Shown here piece by piece: positions 63,872-64,000 of a DNA stretch of 64,000 bases. The stretch comes from Marsupella aquatica. Its lineage: Eukaryota; Marchantiophyta. The translations under genes and the position numbers were made by a program. Numbering within the stretch: position 1 is the stretch's first letter; each line of letters opens with the position of its first letter. A model generated the notes under the pieces. The model saw only the letters and a program-made list of their open reading frames with translations, was not told the DNA's origin and did not search any database. The stretch lies in the NCBI GenBank assembly GCA_973895155.1, contig OZ316899.1, positions 12,152,001-12,216,000 on the forward strand, in the 5' to 3' direction.

Positions 63872-64000
63872 AAAAAGAGCAGCCCGAGAACAATAGGAGC
63901 TTGCTCGGCTGTGGGATTTTTAGAAGTCTGCTTTTTTAGGAGGAAAGTTCATCAAGGCGGAATTCTTGTGGACACCTACTGCCGATGAGCTTGACGATCT
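63872..64000 (+). pseudogene. Start of a second, diverged copy of the coiled-coil ORF family
   Basis: Reads REQ, stop, ELARLWDF, stop, KSAFLGGKF and EFLWTPTADELDDL, matching ERAELARLWGIHKSAFVDTE and FSWTPTNAELDELL of the 58.9-kb copy (about 59215-59350). It starts abruptly and runs off the window end. Confidence 0.7.

Overview
The window is nuclear DNA from a land plant, made almost entirely of transposable elements nested in one another. The plant-type families present are a TNP2/CACTA transposon, L1-type LINE, Ty3/gypsy retrotransposons, and intron-containing fragments of plant housekeeping genes (SART1/DOT2-like, FTSH11-like). One Ty3/gypsy element has an integrase of the kind I associate with bryophytes, lycophytes and fungi, so a non-seed plant is my preferred but unproven guess. 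No rRNA, tRNA or CRISPR was recognised, and no intact host gene.

Layout. (1) 486-11549, minus: a full-length L1-type LINE with a perfect 16-bp target-site duplication (470-485 / 11550-11565). Its endonuclease domain is split by a nested Ty3/gypsy element (4222-8792, minus) that has two LTRs but no gag or protease. (2) 13207-32430, plus: a very large Ty3/gypsy element with a 5-bp duplication (ACCGC) and LTRs of about 4.0 kb that themselves carry a long ORF. The 5' LTR is interrupted by an opposite-strand solo LTR of the same family (14227-18225) whose 878-codon ORF is intact. The pol region carries a 2.17-kb insertion with a 9-bp duplication, and the 3' LTR carries a 279-bp MITE. (3) 32436-38300: a mosaic of broken gene pieces on both strands. 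(4) 38760-40512, minus: a chromodomain gypsy integrase fragment joined to an LTR of the same family as the element nested in the LINE. (5) 40513-43990: mostly unassigned AT-rich DNA. (6) 44465-57666: two overlapping ORFs of an unknown element, split by a 10.9-kb CACTA transposon (45240-56136) with CAA duplications. (7) 58965-62495: one long reading frame with three in-frame stops and a coiled coil; a second diverged copy starts at about 63872 and runs off the window.

How the parts relate. The CACTA element has a TNP2-type transposase gene (minus), a SET-domain gene (minus), a TNPA-like gene (plus), and dense TCGCAA/TTGCGA arrays at both ends, in front of the TNPA-like gene and in its first intron. 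This looks like an En/Spm-style binding-site system plus a possible chromatin-modifying cargo. The giant-LTR element appears to place an additional protein between the LTR TATA box and the primer-binding site, so this protein would be the first ORF on the RNA. Many inactivating changes in the older elements are in-frame stops that can be read as CGA to TGA or CAG to TAG, which fits decay of methylated repeats.
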